Source: Schaedlerella glycyrrhizinilytica_A (GTDB lineage: Bacteria > Bacillota > Clostridia > Lachnospirales > Lachnospiraceae). From it: a DNA stretch of 64,000 bases. The DNA lies in the NCBI RefSeq assembly GCF_042852765.1, contig NZ_AP031414.1; one strand, written 5' to 3'. The position numbers were made by a program, and so were the translations under genes. This document shows, piece after piece, positions 15,765-24,067 of the stretch (position 1 is the stretch's first letter; every line of letters starts with the position of its first letter). The notes below the pieces were generated by a model, which made no database searches, was not told where the DNA came from, and worked only from the letters and a program-made list of their open reading frames with translations.

Positions 15765-16907
15765 ATGCAAGCAAATAAAAAAATGTTAATTGGAATAGAT
15801 GAATTTACTTTTACAATCTTATTGAAACATAAATGTTCTGCTTTGGAATGGATTAGTATTGCGGAACATATTATTATGGATTTTTTAAAGAAAACGCAAT
15901 TAGAAACTGTGTTGCAAGGATCTTTGCAATTAGTGACTACTGGTAAATTGCAAGGTTATACCACAGTATATGATCTTGGAGTAAAGGATTTCTACATTGC
16001 TTTGGGGTATAATCCGGCACATCCAAGGATGGGAGTATGCATACGATTCAGTGCCAAGGCATGGTTGCTTTATCGAATTAATTTTAGAGAGATTTATGCA
16101 GAGGATATTTCTCTTCCGGTTTTTATGAAAAGGGTGAAACATGGTAGTGAAAACCAAATTAGATTATCTCGAATTGATATGACTATTGATTACTTCAATT
16201 ATGCGATAGATTTAAATGAAATGTATGAGACGTTAAGAGATAAAAACCTTGTTGTATGTGATGATCAAGGTAGAAGTCTGATTAGAACCGTAAATTTCTA
16301 TGGAAAAAACCAAAAGATTGAGACAATTTATCTTGGGAGCAAAAATGAAAATTCCAAGGGATTTATGAGGATCTACAATAAAAAAATGGAACAGATACAG
16401 CATAACGGTTACCGGAAACAGGAAGCTATGGCTTGTCAGGAATGGATTCGGTTTGAAGCAGTATATAAAGGTGCGTATGCTCACTTAATATCAGATACTC
16501 TATTAAATATAGAAATGGATGAGAGGGAATTCAAGTGTTATATTGCACAGATTGTTGCTCAAAAGTATCGTTTTTTTAATAAGGAAAATGAAGACTATAC
16601 AGAGTACACAGCAGATCTTTTGAATGTAGCAGAGGGAAAAGAGTATCCGAAGTTATATTGTGAAAGTACACGAGACAATGCGTTAAATCGAAATATAGAG
16701 CATCTGAGAAAAGGAAGTGGACTCTTTCCGACTATGTATAAAGTTCAGCAGTTATATGGTAATGATGGACTTAATCGGTTTTGGAAATATTTGTTCAGAT
16801 ATTATAAAAAACAAGCATGGGTAGGGAATGGAACTCTTAAAGAATTAAATTTATGGTTAAAAAAGCATGAGGAATTAAAAAAAATTCCATTAGAAAATAA
16901 TTATTAA
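15765..16907 (+). CDS. MobT / Rep_trans-type relaxase (replication initiator)
   Basis: The 380-aa protein resembles the rolling-circle Rep_trans family (PF02486), which includes MobT relaxases of ICEs and IMEs. Visible signatures are RLSRIDMTIDYF (metal or acid motif), GFMRIYNKKMEQ with the probable nucleophile tyrosine, and EWIRFEAVYKG. It would nick oriT, stay bound to the DNA 5' end, and start transfer and perhaps autonomous replication. It is paired with the FtsK-like motor upstream, the usual MobT arrangement. No clear Shine-Dalgarno precedes the ATG; a hairpin lies there instead. Confidence 0.8.
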   Translation: MQANKKMLIGIDEFTFTILLKHKCSALEWISIAEHIIMDFLKKTQLETVLQGSLQLVTTGKLQGYTTVYDLGVKDFYIALGYNPAHPRMGVCIRFSAKAWLLYRINFREIYAEDISLPVFMKRVKHGSENQIRLSRIDMTIDYFNYAIDLNEMYETLRDKNLVVCDDQGRSLIRTVNFYGKNQKIETIYLGSKNENSKGFMRIYNKKMEQIQHNGYRKQEAMACQEWIRFEAVYKGAYAHLISDTLLNIEMDEREFKCYIAQIVAQKYRFFNKENEDYTEYTADLLNVAEGKEYPKLYCESTRDNALNRNIEHLRKGSGLFPTMYKVQQLYGNDGLNRFWKYLFRYYKKQAWVGNGTLKELNLWLKKHEELKKIPLENNY

Positions 16908-16967
16908 ATTATTATAGGAAAGGAGTGGAGTGCTCGAGCGGAAAGATATCTACTCCGAAAATAATAG

Positions 16968-18176
16968 ATGATTAATGAAGAATTGAAATATGCGGTTGAA
17001 TCGGGTATTATTGATTTAGCACATATCAAAAAAGAAATAGAAATGAAGAAAAAAGAAAGTGCGTTAAAGAAACATCAATATGATATATGGCAAGGAAAGA
17101 ACATGTATTGGTATACATATTTGCCAGATAAATTAAAAGGGAGGCGTTTGATTAGAAAGAAGAAAAAAGAAGATTTAGAAGATACAATTGTTGCATATTA
17201 TCAATCGTTAGAAAAGAATCCGACACTAAATGATTTATTTTATCAATGCTATGAAGAACGTGTGGAAAGAAAAACGATTTCTGAAGCAACTTATACGCGG
17301 TACGAAAATATTTATAAGAAATATTATGGTGACTCTCCGCTTGGGAAAAAGAAGATAATGACATTATCGGAACATGAACTGTCAGAATTTATTATTTCCG
17401 CGGTATATGATAAAAAAATGAAAGCAAAAGAATTTGGATTATTAAGAACGGTGACTACTGGTATGCTAAAATGTGCAAAACGTCAAGGGTATACCAATAT
17501 AAGTCCAACTCTGTTTTTCTCAGATCTTGATCTTGGAAAAAAATCTTTTGCAAACAATCAAAATAAGGATAAAAAAGAAATATATGCAGTAGAAGAAATT
17601 CAACTTATAAAAAAATATGTTGAGGATTCACCCACAGTTCATAATATTTCTGCAATCTTATTAGCCAAAACTGGGATGAGGGATGGAGAATGTGTTGCCC
17701 TAAAATGGGAAGATATAGATTTCTCTAATAAAATGATTCATGTTCACCGGACTGAGACAACGTATAGAAACCGTGATACAAAAAAATATGTGAGTGAAGT
17801 AACGGATACAACAAAGACAGAGAACGGCGAGAGATTTATTGTTGTAGATGAAGAAACAATAAATTTCATCAGAATTCTTTATCAAATTAGTGGAAAAGAA
17901 GAGTATTTGTTTTCTGTTAATGGGAATAGAATTCGAGGAAATGCGGTTCGCCGGAAACTGGAAAGAATCTGTAATGTAGTTGGAATAAAGTATCGGTCTC
18001 CACATAAGTTGAGAAGAACATATGCGACTGAATTAGAAAAGAACGGCGTTCCGAAAAGCGTGATAATCTCACAGATGGGACACAGTGATTTTGAAACAAC
18101 AGAAAAGTATTATATTTTTGATAATACAGAACTGGAAAAACGTCAGGAAATCATAAGCAATGCTATTAATTATTAG
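16968..18176 (+). CDS. int: Tyrosine recombinase integrase of element 1
   Basis: The 402-aa phage-type integrase has an N-terminal arm-binding and SAM-like core-binding part (about 1-190) and a catalytic domain (about 200-395). The catalytic set is visible: TGMRDGECVALKWEDID (Arg), PHKLRRTYATEL (HxxR), QMGHSD (His) and TTEKYYIF (Tyr). It should integrate and excise the element at the tRNA-Trp att site 98 bp beyond its stop. An in-frame TAG sits directly before the ATG, so the start cannot be further upstream. AGGAAAGGAG lies about 45 nt upstream with a potential hairpin between, an odd spacing also seen before the relaxase gene. Confidence 0.93.
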   Translation: MINEELKYAVESGIIDLAHIKKEIEMKKKESALKKHQYDIWQGKNMYWYTYLPDKLKGRRLIRKKKKEDLEDTIVAYYQSLEKNPTLNDLFYQCYEERVERKTISEATYTRYENIYKKYYGDSPLGKKKIMTLSEHELSEFIISAVYDKKMKAKEFGLLRTVTTGMLKCAKRQGYTNISPTLFFSDLDLGKKSFANNQNKDKKEIYAVEEIQLIKKYVEDSPTVHNISAILLAKTGMRDGECVALKWEDIDFSNKMIHVHRTETTYRNRDTKKYVSEVTDTTKTENGERFIVVDEETINFIRILYQISGKEEYLFSVNGNRIRGNAVRRKLERICNVVGIKYRSPHKLRRTYATELEKNGVPKSVIISQMGHSDFETTEKYYIFDNTELEKRQEIISNAINY

Positions 18177-18179
18177 GTC

Positions 18180-18211
18180 TGATTACATTCTGATTACACT
18201 TCGATTACATC
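18180..18211 (+). repeat. Integrase arm-type sites, right end of element 1
   Basis: TGATTACATT, TGATTACACT and CGATTACATC are spaced by one period of 11 bp. They match the left-end units at 12074-12093. Confidence 0.65.
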
Positions 18212-18273
18212 TGTTTATATATAATAAAAAACATCGAAAACCTTGCAAAAACAAAGTCTTCGATGCTTCCATC

Positions 18274-18316
18274 AGCAGGGGATGAGAGAATCGAACTCCC
18301 ACCAAAGGTTTTGGAG
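18274..18316. repeat. att copy A (43-bp partial tRNA-Trp)
   Basis: The 43 bp are identical to the 3' half of tRNA-Trp at 25768-25810, anticodon included. The D arm and 5' acceptor strand are missing, so this is not a functional tRNA. It is the junction between elements 1 and 2. Confidence 0.88.
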
Positions 18317-18377
18317 CCCCCTATCAATTAAGTAAAAATCCTTATATCTCCAAGGTTTTTTTATGTTTATTTTTTTA

Positions 18378-18401
18378 CAAGACATTTTGCAAGACACTTT
18401 T
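18378..18401 (+). repeat. Integrase arm-type sites, left end of element 2
   Basis: Two 12-bp units lie in tandem, CAAGACATTTTG and CAAGACACTTTT. Matching units lie at the other end (25610-25644). Confidence 0.65.
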
Positions 18402-18484
18402 CAAAACTACATTCTGGATTAAGTATACATTTGGAGAAAGTAAAAAGCAAGCAGATTTATATTTTTGTTTTCAGCTGATATATT

Positions 18485-18574
18485 AAATCAAATGGAGCAT
18501 GCGTCAACGGTTCTAACGAATTTTTTTCAAGAATTGAAAAAAACGAAGCCATTGACTCATGCTCCATTTGATTT
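18485..18574. repeat. 90-nt imperfect palindrome
   Basis: The outer 17 bp (AAATCAAATGGAGCATG and its complement) are perfect, and the inner arms pair with a few mismatches down to a TTCAAGAATTGAA centre. It lies between the att site and the first gene of element 2. The rest of 18212-18615 has no gene apart from the att and arm sites. Confidence 0.8.
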
Positions 18575-18615
18575 GAACATAATATCAAGAAAACAAAAGG
18601 AATATTTTAGTGTGC

Positions 18616-18807
18616 TCACTTAAAAGAAACAATGTCATTAGGTGAGCAATCTAAAATAGAGCATAGTCGCTCTAAAGTTAGCAATGTAATATTGTTTCCT
18701 TTTTTAATTGAATCTAAGGTTTTATTATCAATTCCATTTTTTAGAAGATAATATTGAGAGATATTTTTACTCTTCATTGTCTTCCATAAAGGACTATAAT
18801 CAATCAT
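18616..18807 (-). CDS. Small XRE-type regulator (element 2)
   Basis: The 63-aa protein is a single Cro/C1 helix-turn-helix: LWKTMKSKNISQYYLLKNGI, then LDSIKKGNNITLLTLERLCSILDC with the common PNDIVSF ending. It has no added domain. It probably controls element 2 genes. The ribosome binding site is weak (GGCGGA at about 11 nt). Confidence 0.75.
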   Translation of the reverse strand: MIDYSPLWKTMKSKNISQYYLLKNGIDNKTLDSIKKGNNITLLTLERLCSILDCSPNDIVSFK

Positions 18808-18866
18808 CTGTTGAAATTTCCGCCTTTCTTAATCTGATATAATTATAGGTTGCGATTATGGAAAGA

Positions 18867-18890
18867 AATATTGTGGAGATAGCCACAATA
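18867..18890. repeat. 9-bp-stem hairpin in the divergent promoter region
   Basis: ATATTGTGG / CCACAATAT with a 6-nt loop lies between the XRE gene (-) and the 18929 gene (+). It may be an operator for the XRE protein or a transcribed hairpin. Confidence 0.5.
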
Positions 18891-18928
18891 TGTTATAGTG
18901 TTAGGAAAATGATAAAGGAGCATTCTGC

Positions 18929-19156
18929 ATGTTTGAAAAAATTCTGAAAAATTTGTATTTTGATATTGAGTGTAAAGATAAACTTCCGTATTTAGATAAT
19001 GCGGAGGTACTTATGTTTGCAAGGCAAGAATTATCGGAGGAAAAATATAGAAAGTTTGAGGAGTTACTTACAGCATATTCTGGTGAAGTATCACAATATT
19101 GGTTTGTTAAAGGCGGAAAGACGGTAAAAATAATATTATCGGAAATTCTGAATTGA
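18929..19156 (+). CDS. Small hypothetical protein (element 2)
   Basis: The 75-aa acidic soluble protein is mostly predicted helix and contains ARQELSEEKYRKFEELLTAYSG. It has a strong AAAGGAG site. I do not recognise it. It is transcribed divergently from the XRE gene and convergent with the coupling protein gene, with an 18-bp gap. Confidence 0.6.
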   Translation: MFEKILKNLYFDIECKDKLPYLDNAEVLMFARQELSEEKYRKFEELLTAYSGEVSQYWFVKGGKTVKIILSEILN

Positions 19157-19174
19157 AAGTAGAAAGAAAATTTT

Positions 19175-20527
19175 TCACTCATTTTTGAACCAATAATTCT
19201 TTTTTAATTGAATGTATCCAGTAGGAAAAATTAAAATCAAACAATCAGAAAGCATAGAAAATTCTGTTGGATCTATAATCCAATCTTTTTGTTCACTGGC
19301 TGTGTTACTCTTTTTACCATTACCCTGTGTATGGCTATGGCGCAGTATGATTTTCTGTCCGATCAGTTTGGAAAAATAATTTTGAGTTTCAGGATCTCCT
19401 GCATGTAGTATTACTTTATAATCAAAATTATTCATCATACATATACGTTCGTTTTGTCCATAGAGCATGTCTATGTCAGAAAGTGATTGGGTTAAAATCA
19501 TAATGCGAATTTTCTTTTTTCTCAATGTTCGTAGTGCATGAATAATGTTCAATTTTCCGAGACTTGGAAATTCGTCTAAGGCAAATAGAATAGTATGGTT
19601 ATTCCGGTTAGGTCGAGTAGAAAAATATTCTAAAGACTGAGCAGTTATAATATGCATCAGAGGGGCATATAATATAAGTTTTGCATCTTGTATATTTATA
19701 AAAACATTGTAGTCTTCTAATTGCTGTGGCGAATAATATAATTCATTTTTATGAGGGCGTCGTATAGAACGTTTGATTTTTTCGTTAGTGGCAAATAATT
19801 TGATTGCGGTATCAGTTTGCTGCTTACAACCTGCGGTATTCTGATCGTTGGTGCCAAAGAAACTGTTGATATATGCAATCGCATTGGGATTTCTGGTTTT
19901 ATCGATCAGGTTAAAGAGATCTTTCCAATTATTTTGGTAGATTGTTTCACAAATTTGAATAAAATCATATCCAAGATGATAAAATGCTAAGAATGATGCA
20001 GTTAAAATTTTTCTACCCTCTGTTAGAAAGAAGAGGGCAGAATCTGTCATATTGATATTTTCTGGCATTATTAAATATGCTAATTGCTCAAGGGCTTCGT
20101 TTTGTTCCTCGAGGGTGGAAAGTGAGTCAATCATATCAAAAACATTGTATGGTGATGCAGTAGGATCTTCAGGATCAAAGATTATTTTGTTATTTTTTTG
20201 TACATTGGGAGAAATATCTCCGGAAATGTCGATACAAAAAAAGGTACCCTGAAAAGCATTTAAGGTTGGTATAAGAATACTGCTTGTTTTTCCGGATCCG
20301 CTACCACCAGTGACAAAAACATGCCCCTCATTATCTGAGGGGGAGTAAAATATCTTTTTCCCCTGTTTTCCAAATATAATTCCAATGGCAGTGTCCTTTT
20401 TGGACGTAGATAAAATAGAAGTTGAGGAAGCACTTTTTTTCGTTTGTTTTGCAAATAAACAATATAAAATATAAAGTGTTCCTAAAAATATTAAGAATTT
20501 CCACATACACATTTCAAAATAAAACAT
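19175..20527 (-). CDS. VirD4/TraG-type type IV coupling protein
   Basis: The 450-aa protein has one N-terminal membrane segment (about residues 8-26) and a cytoplasmic ATPase domain with Walker A GGSGSGKTSS (about 73-82) and Walker B ILFALDEFPSLG. These are the hallmarks of the T4CP family, which links relaxosomes to a secretion channel. It is shorter than most (about 600 aa) because the helical all-alpha domain is reduced. The start ATG 20527 lies 2 nt after the relaxase stop and follows AAAGGTGG; a GTG at 20536 is less likely. The two genes form a translationally coupled pair. Confidence 0.85.
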   Translation of the reverse strand: MFYFEMCMWKFLIFLGTLYILYCLFAKQTKKSASSTSILSTSKKDTAIGIIFGKQGKKIFYSPSDNEGHVFVTGGSGSGKTSSILIPTLNAFQGTFFCIDISGDISPNVQKNNKIIFDPEDPTASPYNVFDMIDSLSTLEEQNEALEQLAYLIMPENINMTDSALFFLTEGRKILTASFLAFYHLGYDFIQICETIYQNNWKDLFNLIDKTRNPNAIAYINSFFGTNDQNTAGCKQQTDTAIKLFATNEKIKRSIRRPHKNELYYSPQQLEDYNVFINIQDAKLILYAPLMHIITAQSLEYFSTRPNRNNHTILFALDEFPSLGKLNIIHALRTLRKKKIRIMILTQSLSDIDMLYGQNERICMMNNFDYKVILHAGDPETQNYFSKLIGQKIILRHSHTQGNGKKSNTASEQKDWIIDPTEFSMLSDCLILIFPTGYIQLKKNYWFKNE

Positions 20528-20529
20528 AT

Positions 20530-21150
20530 TTACCACCTTTCTCTACATAAATCCATTGAATAGATTTGTTCCCTTTCTAATTTCATTTCAGATACGGTAC
20601 GATTCCCCCCTTGGGCTTTTGTGGTTCCAGTTAAAATTTTAATATTAAGTCCATTTTCATTAAGATATTTTTCTAGTGCTGGATGGAAATTTCGTAACTC
20701 TGATTGAGTTAACACTTCACTGGCGCATATTTTTTCACCACCATGTTTTAAATCAGGAGCAACAGGAATGAAACAAAAATGCAAATGAGGTTGTCCGCTT
20801 TCATCAGCATGAACGATTGATTGAATACAATTCTTAGTGCCATATCGTTCACAAAGAAAATTATGAACGATTTTAAAAAAGTGTTCTTGTTGATGTGGAA
20901 AAAGAGTTTTTGGTGCTGTAACGATCCAACCCGCTAATACTTTTACATCTTTGCGGTTATAGCAATATAATTCAGCCTTTCTCTGTTTGAAATACTCATA
21001 AGAGCTGATGCTACGACTTGGAATGAGAGAATAATTTAGATATTCTCTATCTGGAATAATATCCGTGTTTTTGGGTGAGGCAATTGTTCGTTCTATATGA
21101 CGAAGTTGATTTACAACAGCTTGATTTGAAAATTTTTTTACACTAGCCAT
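20530..21150 (-). CDS. mob: MobV (Mob/Pre)-like relaxase, short form
   Basis: The 206-aa protein matches the N-terminal relaxase domain of the plasmid Mob/Pre family. The metal-binding motif HADESGQPHLHFCFIPV (about residues 113-129) is of the HxDExxPHxH type, and the region around Asn35-Tyr40 (DREYLNYSL) corresponds to the conserved N-terminal NYxL motif. Normal MobV proteins have a further 150-250 residues of coiled coil, absent here. It would nick oriT for transfer. The spacer in front of it holds eight consecutive hairpins, the likely oriT or control region. AAGGAG precedes the ATG. Confidence 0.78.
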   Translation of the reverse strand: MASVKKFSNQAVVNQLRHIERTIASPKNTDIIPDREYLNYSLIPSRSISSYEYFKQRKAELYCYNRKDVKVLAGWIVTAPKTLFPHQQEHFFKIVHNFLCERYGTKNCIQSIVHADESGQPHLHFCFIPVAPDLKHGGEKICASEVLTQSELRNFHPALEKYLNENGLNIKILTGTTKAQGGNRTVSEMKLEREQIYSMDLCRERW

Positions 21151-21176
21151 TTAGATAGATCTCCTTAAATGTATTT

Positions 21177-21358
21177 TTGTATTGTCATACAAGGTATGGC
21201 AGAATATGTATATTCTGCCAACGACTACTAAATGTAGTCTTACCTTGCCAAGTTGCACTTGGATGGCTTCCATGCGCGAATGACGCGCATGGAACAGGGT
21301 CTTCGACCCTACGATGTTATGTTTAAAACACAACATCTACCCCGATGTGTTCAACATC
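21177..21358 (-). other. Array of eight consecutive hairpins, candidate oriT
   Basis: Eight separate inverted repeats follow each other: 21177-21192, 21197-21220 (11-bp stem), 21223-21239, 21248-21262, 21268-21294 (11-bp stem), 21296-21310, 21313-21337 and 21344-21358. Each stem has its own sequence. The array fills the whole spacer between two codirectional genes, upstream of the relaxase. Confidence 0.75.
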
Positions 21359-21587
21359 AGCGAAAAACGAAAATGTTTTTTTCGTTGGGATAGAATCCAC
21401 GTTTCTCGGCACATTCTTTTAGTTCATTTTTTATCATTGTTAAAAGTTGAGTTTGGTTTGTTTTGAATACTGGATTTACGTTTTTTTCTTGGGCAACATT
21501 TTCAAGTTCGCGGCAAACTGAAAAGTATAATGCGGACATTTCAGAAACATCGAAGTAAATTAAAATTTCTGGATCAAGAATATTCAT
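21357..21587 (-). CDS. Small hypothetical protein upstream of the relaxase (element 2)
   Basis: The 76-aa soluble protein has a very strong site (AAAGGAGGTG). It is acidic at the N-terminus and helical in the middle (MSALYFSVCRELENVAQEK). By position it may be a relaxase accessory factor. I do not recognise the family. It is divergent from the Rep-like gene. Confidence 0.6.
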   Translation of the reverse strand: MNILDPEILIYFDVSEMSALYFSVCRELENVAQEKNVNPVFKTNQTQLLTMIKNELKECAEKRGFYPNEKNIFVFR

Positions 21588-21687
21588 TTTTTAAGTTCAC
21601 CTCCTTTACTATTAAGAAAATGAATGATTTGGTAAATTAAAATTTCATATTCACAGTATCAGGAAAGAAAGGACATAAAAGATATTG

Positions 21688-23040
21688 ATGAATATGATAA
21701 AGGATCAAATAGGTATAGATACAACAAGAATAAGAAATATAGAAGTGCGTAGTATTAATTTGGAAAAATTGTTTTCTGATCAGTACAACGGAGTAAACAA
21801 TAAGGTGAAGAGGTTATCTGGAGATCGATATGTAAATGAAGAAACCGGAGAAATAATTCCATCGTTTCAAATAAATGATAATTTATTTTTTGGAGAATTC
21901 ATTGTCCGCATAGTACCGGACTACAAACAGGTTAACGGTACAACAAAAAGGATGTATACATACATGAAAATTGGTGCTGGTCATGTATATATGGATAATC
22001 GAAATAATATTAGTATTGAAGTGTATAGACAGTATTTGGAAGAAATCGTTGTTTATTACATGGAAGAGCGCTATGGAATTGAAATTTGTTTTCAAGATGC
22101 AGAATTTGAGGAATTAGAAATAAATGTTACTATTCCGATTATGGGGGAATTTAGTAAGTATAGGCGTGTTTTGTCTTTATTCGAAAGTAATTTGCCTGGG
22201 CGTGGATATTTTATGTCTACAAAAAATAAAAGTAATACTGCCGGAAAGGAAAGTAATCAGTATGGAAAATTTAATAATAGCGAAGTATTTGTTATGTATA
22301 ATAAGTCGAGAGCAATTCGTGAAAAATATAGAAATCAAAGGGAAAGAGAAAAGGAAAAATCAAAATTATTTTTAAAGGCACAGTTTTCTCCAAATCAGGC
22401 ATATAAAGAATTTATGACTCGGCTATATGATCAGTTTGAGTCAAATATGGAATGTGAAGAATGCATTCGGTTCGAAGTTCGGTTGTTTAATAAAGGAAAA
22501 AATCGATCACGCGGAACGAGTACTAATAAAATTGAAAGATTTTTAAATGTAGAAAAAGCATCAATACGGAAAATTACGGACCCCAAAATCAAAGTATGCT
22601 ATGAAAAATATTTAGAAAAAATGCTATTGATACCATTTGGAAACTGGTATAAAAAAGATAAAAAATATCTCAGAAAACTAATTGTTGAATATAAAGAGAG
22701 ATATAAAAATGCATGGCAAGGATATTTTTATCCAAGGCTATGGGAGAAAGAGATTCAAAGAGAAACATTAGTTTTGATTGATTTTCGACATTTAAAAGAT
22801 ATTTTGAATTTTAAAATAAAATCAAGAAACATAGATATGAAACATAACCGTACAAAGGTATTAAAATCTTTTATAGAGAGAGCAAAAAAATATGAAGATG
22901 GAAATTTATTTCTGGAGAATGATTCGGATAAGATAATTGAAGTTTTTGATAAATTAAAATTTGATTATCAAGAGCTCTTTTTGGAAAATAGCATCGATTT
23001 AATTCCTAAGCAGTTAAGGAAAGAGAAAAATAATGATTAA
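21688..23040 (+). CDS. Rolling-circle Rep-like protein (element 2)
   Basis: The 450-aa basic protein resembles the replication initiators of filamentous-phage or plasmid type. The segment FVMYNKSRAIREKYRN (about residues 199-214) offers a candidate nucleophile tyrosine, and CIRFEVRLFNKG parallels the RFE motif of element 1's relaxase. It may let the excised circle replicate. Possible starts are TTG 21685, ATG 21688 and ATG 21694; the AAAGGA at 21667 does not decide between them. The family assignment is by motif only and moderate. Confidence 0.6.
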   Translation: MNMIKDQIGIDTTRIRNIEVRSINLEKLFSDQYNGVNNKVKRLSGDRYVNEETGEIIPSFQINDNLFFGEFIVRIVPDYKQVNGTTKRMYTYMKIGAGHVYMDNRNNISIEVYRQYLEEIVVYYMEERYGIEICFQDAEFEELEINVTIPIMGEFSKYRRVLSLFESNLPGRGYFMSTKNKSNTAGKESNQYGKFNNSEVFVMYNKSRAIREKYRNQREREKEKSKLFLKAQFSPNQAYKEFMTRLYDQFESNMECEECIRFEVRLFNKGKNRSRGTSTNKIERFLNVEKASIRKITDPKIKVCYEKYLEKMLLIPFGNWYKKDKKYLRKLIVEYKERYKNAWQGYFYPRLWEKEIQRETLVLIDFRHLKDILNFKIKSRNIDMKHNRTKVLKSFIERAKKYEDGNLFLENDSDKIIEVFDKLKFDYQELFLENSIDLIPKQLRKEKNND

Positions 23041-23127
23041 GCCGTCAACCACAAGGAAAATATAGAAAGAATCATGAAAAATTGAGGAGAGAAATGACTA
23101 GTATTATATAGGGGGCAAAAGTCGAAA

Positions 23128-23160
23128 TGTGTGGAAGAAGTTTTGGAGTTCTTCCACACA
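23128..23160. terminator. Hairpin between convergent Rep-like and recombinase genes
   Basis: A perfect 12-bp stem TGTGTGGAAGAA / TTCTTCCACACA has a 9-nt loop, placed exactly between two convergent genes. Flanking T-tracts are short. Confidence 0.65.
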
Positions 23161-23167
23161 TTGTAAT

Positions 23168-23857
23168 TTAAGATAGTTCAAGAAAAAGTTCTTTTTTATA
23201 TTTGTAAAAGGTATTGCGAGATAAACCGACCAGTTTTATTACATCGGAGTCATTTAAAGTGCCGTCAAAATATTTACTATATTTTTTAATGGCATTTTTG
23301 GCGGGTTGTTTTTTCTTAACATTTAAATGAGCACCTTGTTTTTGCCCAAATTGTTTTTCTGGAGAAAGTCTACGGGCTTCTCTAATTCCTTCTTTGGTTC
23401 TCTGACGTAAATCAGTTACTTCTTTTTCTGATTGTTCAAATGCAATTCTTATTTGACGCTCAGCTAGTTTGCGAAAATAATTATTTAAACCAATAAAAAT
23501 TTCATCTTCATCTGTGCCGGAAAGTGCAATTTTATTTTTTAAATTCTCCTTATAAACATCAGTGTTTATATAAGATTCCTTTATAAATATAAGGTTTATA
23601 CCCTTGTCGAAGAGATCAAAATATAAAGAAATGCCTTCTTCAGCGTTTCGGCTCATTCTTGATACGGAATCAAAAATAATAGTATCGCCAAAGGTGACTT
23701 TGGAAAGTAGACGGTTAAATTCTTTACGTCCGGTGATTTTGGTTCCGGTATATGCTTCTTGAAAAATGATTGCGTTTGGAAAATCTTTCTTTATATTTTG
23801 GATTTGACGTTCAATTTTTTGACTTTTCCGTGATATTCTACAATAACCATATTCCAT
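23168..23857 (-). CDS. Serine recombinase (resolvase/invertase family)
   Basis: The 229-aa protein has a resolvase catalytic domain (1-150) with YCRIS carrying the nucleophile Ser9, the SRMSRNAEEG motif, and a C-terminal helix-turn-helix (SDVIKLVGLSRNTFYKYKKE). It would resolve dimers or invert a segment. An insertion around TDEDEIFIGLNNYFRKLAERQ is longer than in typical Hin or gamma-delta resolvases but is common in Firmicute plasmid and ICE enzymes. It coexists with a tyrosine integrase in the same element. AAAGGAG precedes the ATG. Confidence 0.9.
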   Translation of the reverse strand: MEYGYCRISRKSQKIERQIQNIKKDFPNAIIFQEAYTGTKITGRKEFNRLLSKVTFGDTIIFDSVSRMSRNAEEGISLYFDLFDKGINLIFIKESYINTDVYKENLKNKIALSGTDEDEIFIGLNNYFRKLAERQIRIAFEQSEKEVTDLRQRTKEGIREARRLSPEKQFGQKQGAHLNVKKKQPAKNAIKKYSKYFDGTLNDSDVIKLVGLSRNTFYKYKKELFLELS

Positions 23858-24007
23858 AGCCAGATAAACTCCTTTCGTATCAGATTTGACGTTCGTTAAA
23901 TTTGGTAAATATTTGTGATCAATATATCTACAAATACTGGTTACTTTTGATACGATTTAGTAAACGTTTTTTTTGCTACAATTTAAAGTTGTCAAAAGTT
24001 GTTTTCC

Positions 24008-24046
24008 GGTATAAGAAAGCGGAACTGAGTTCCGCTTTCTTATACC
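24008..24046. terminator. Perfect 18-bp hairpin, shared core with element 1
   Basis: GGTATAAGAAAGCGGAAC and its exact complement enclose TGA. The central GCGGAACTGAGTTCCGC is the same as in the terminator at 12857. It lies downstream of xis (-) and upstream of the recombinase gene (-). Confidence 0.8.
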
Positions 24047-24067
24047 AATCCTGACAAATAATTATTA

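Larger units (their letters stand above)
11994..18316 (+). mobile_element. Element 1: small integrative mobilizable element at tRNA-Trp
   Basis: It is bounded by att copy C (11994-12015) and att copy A (18274-18316). It holds, in one direction, an XRE regulator, three small proteins, an FtsK/TcpA-like translocase, a MobT/Rep_trans-type relaxase and a tyrosine integrase next to the right end. It has no secretion channel genes, so transfer would need a helper conjugative element. A short antisense gene (12136-12531) sits at the left end. Confidence 0.75.

Noticed and set aside
18274..18316. Second tRNA-Trp gene
   Set aside because: Only the 3' half is present; the D arm and 5' acceptor strand are missing, so it is an att duplicate.
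21177..21358. Hairpin array as a CRISPR or integron attC array
   Set aside because: The stems differ from each other and there are no identical repeats, regular spacing or cas genes.
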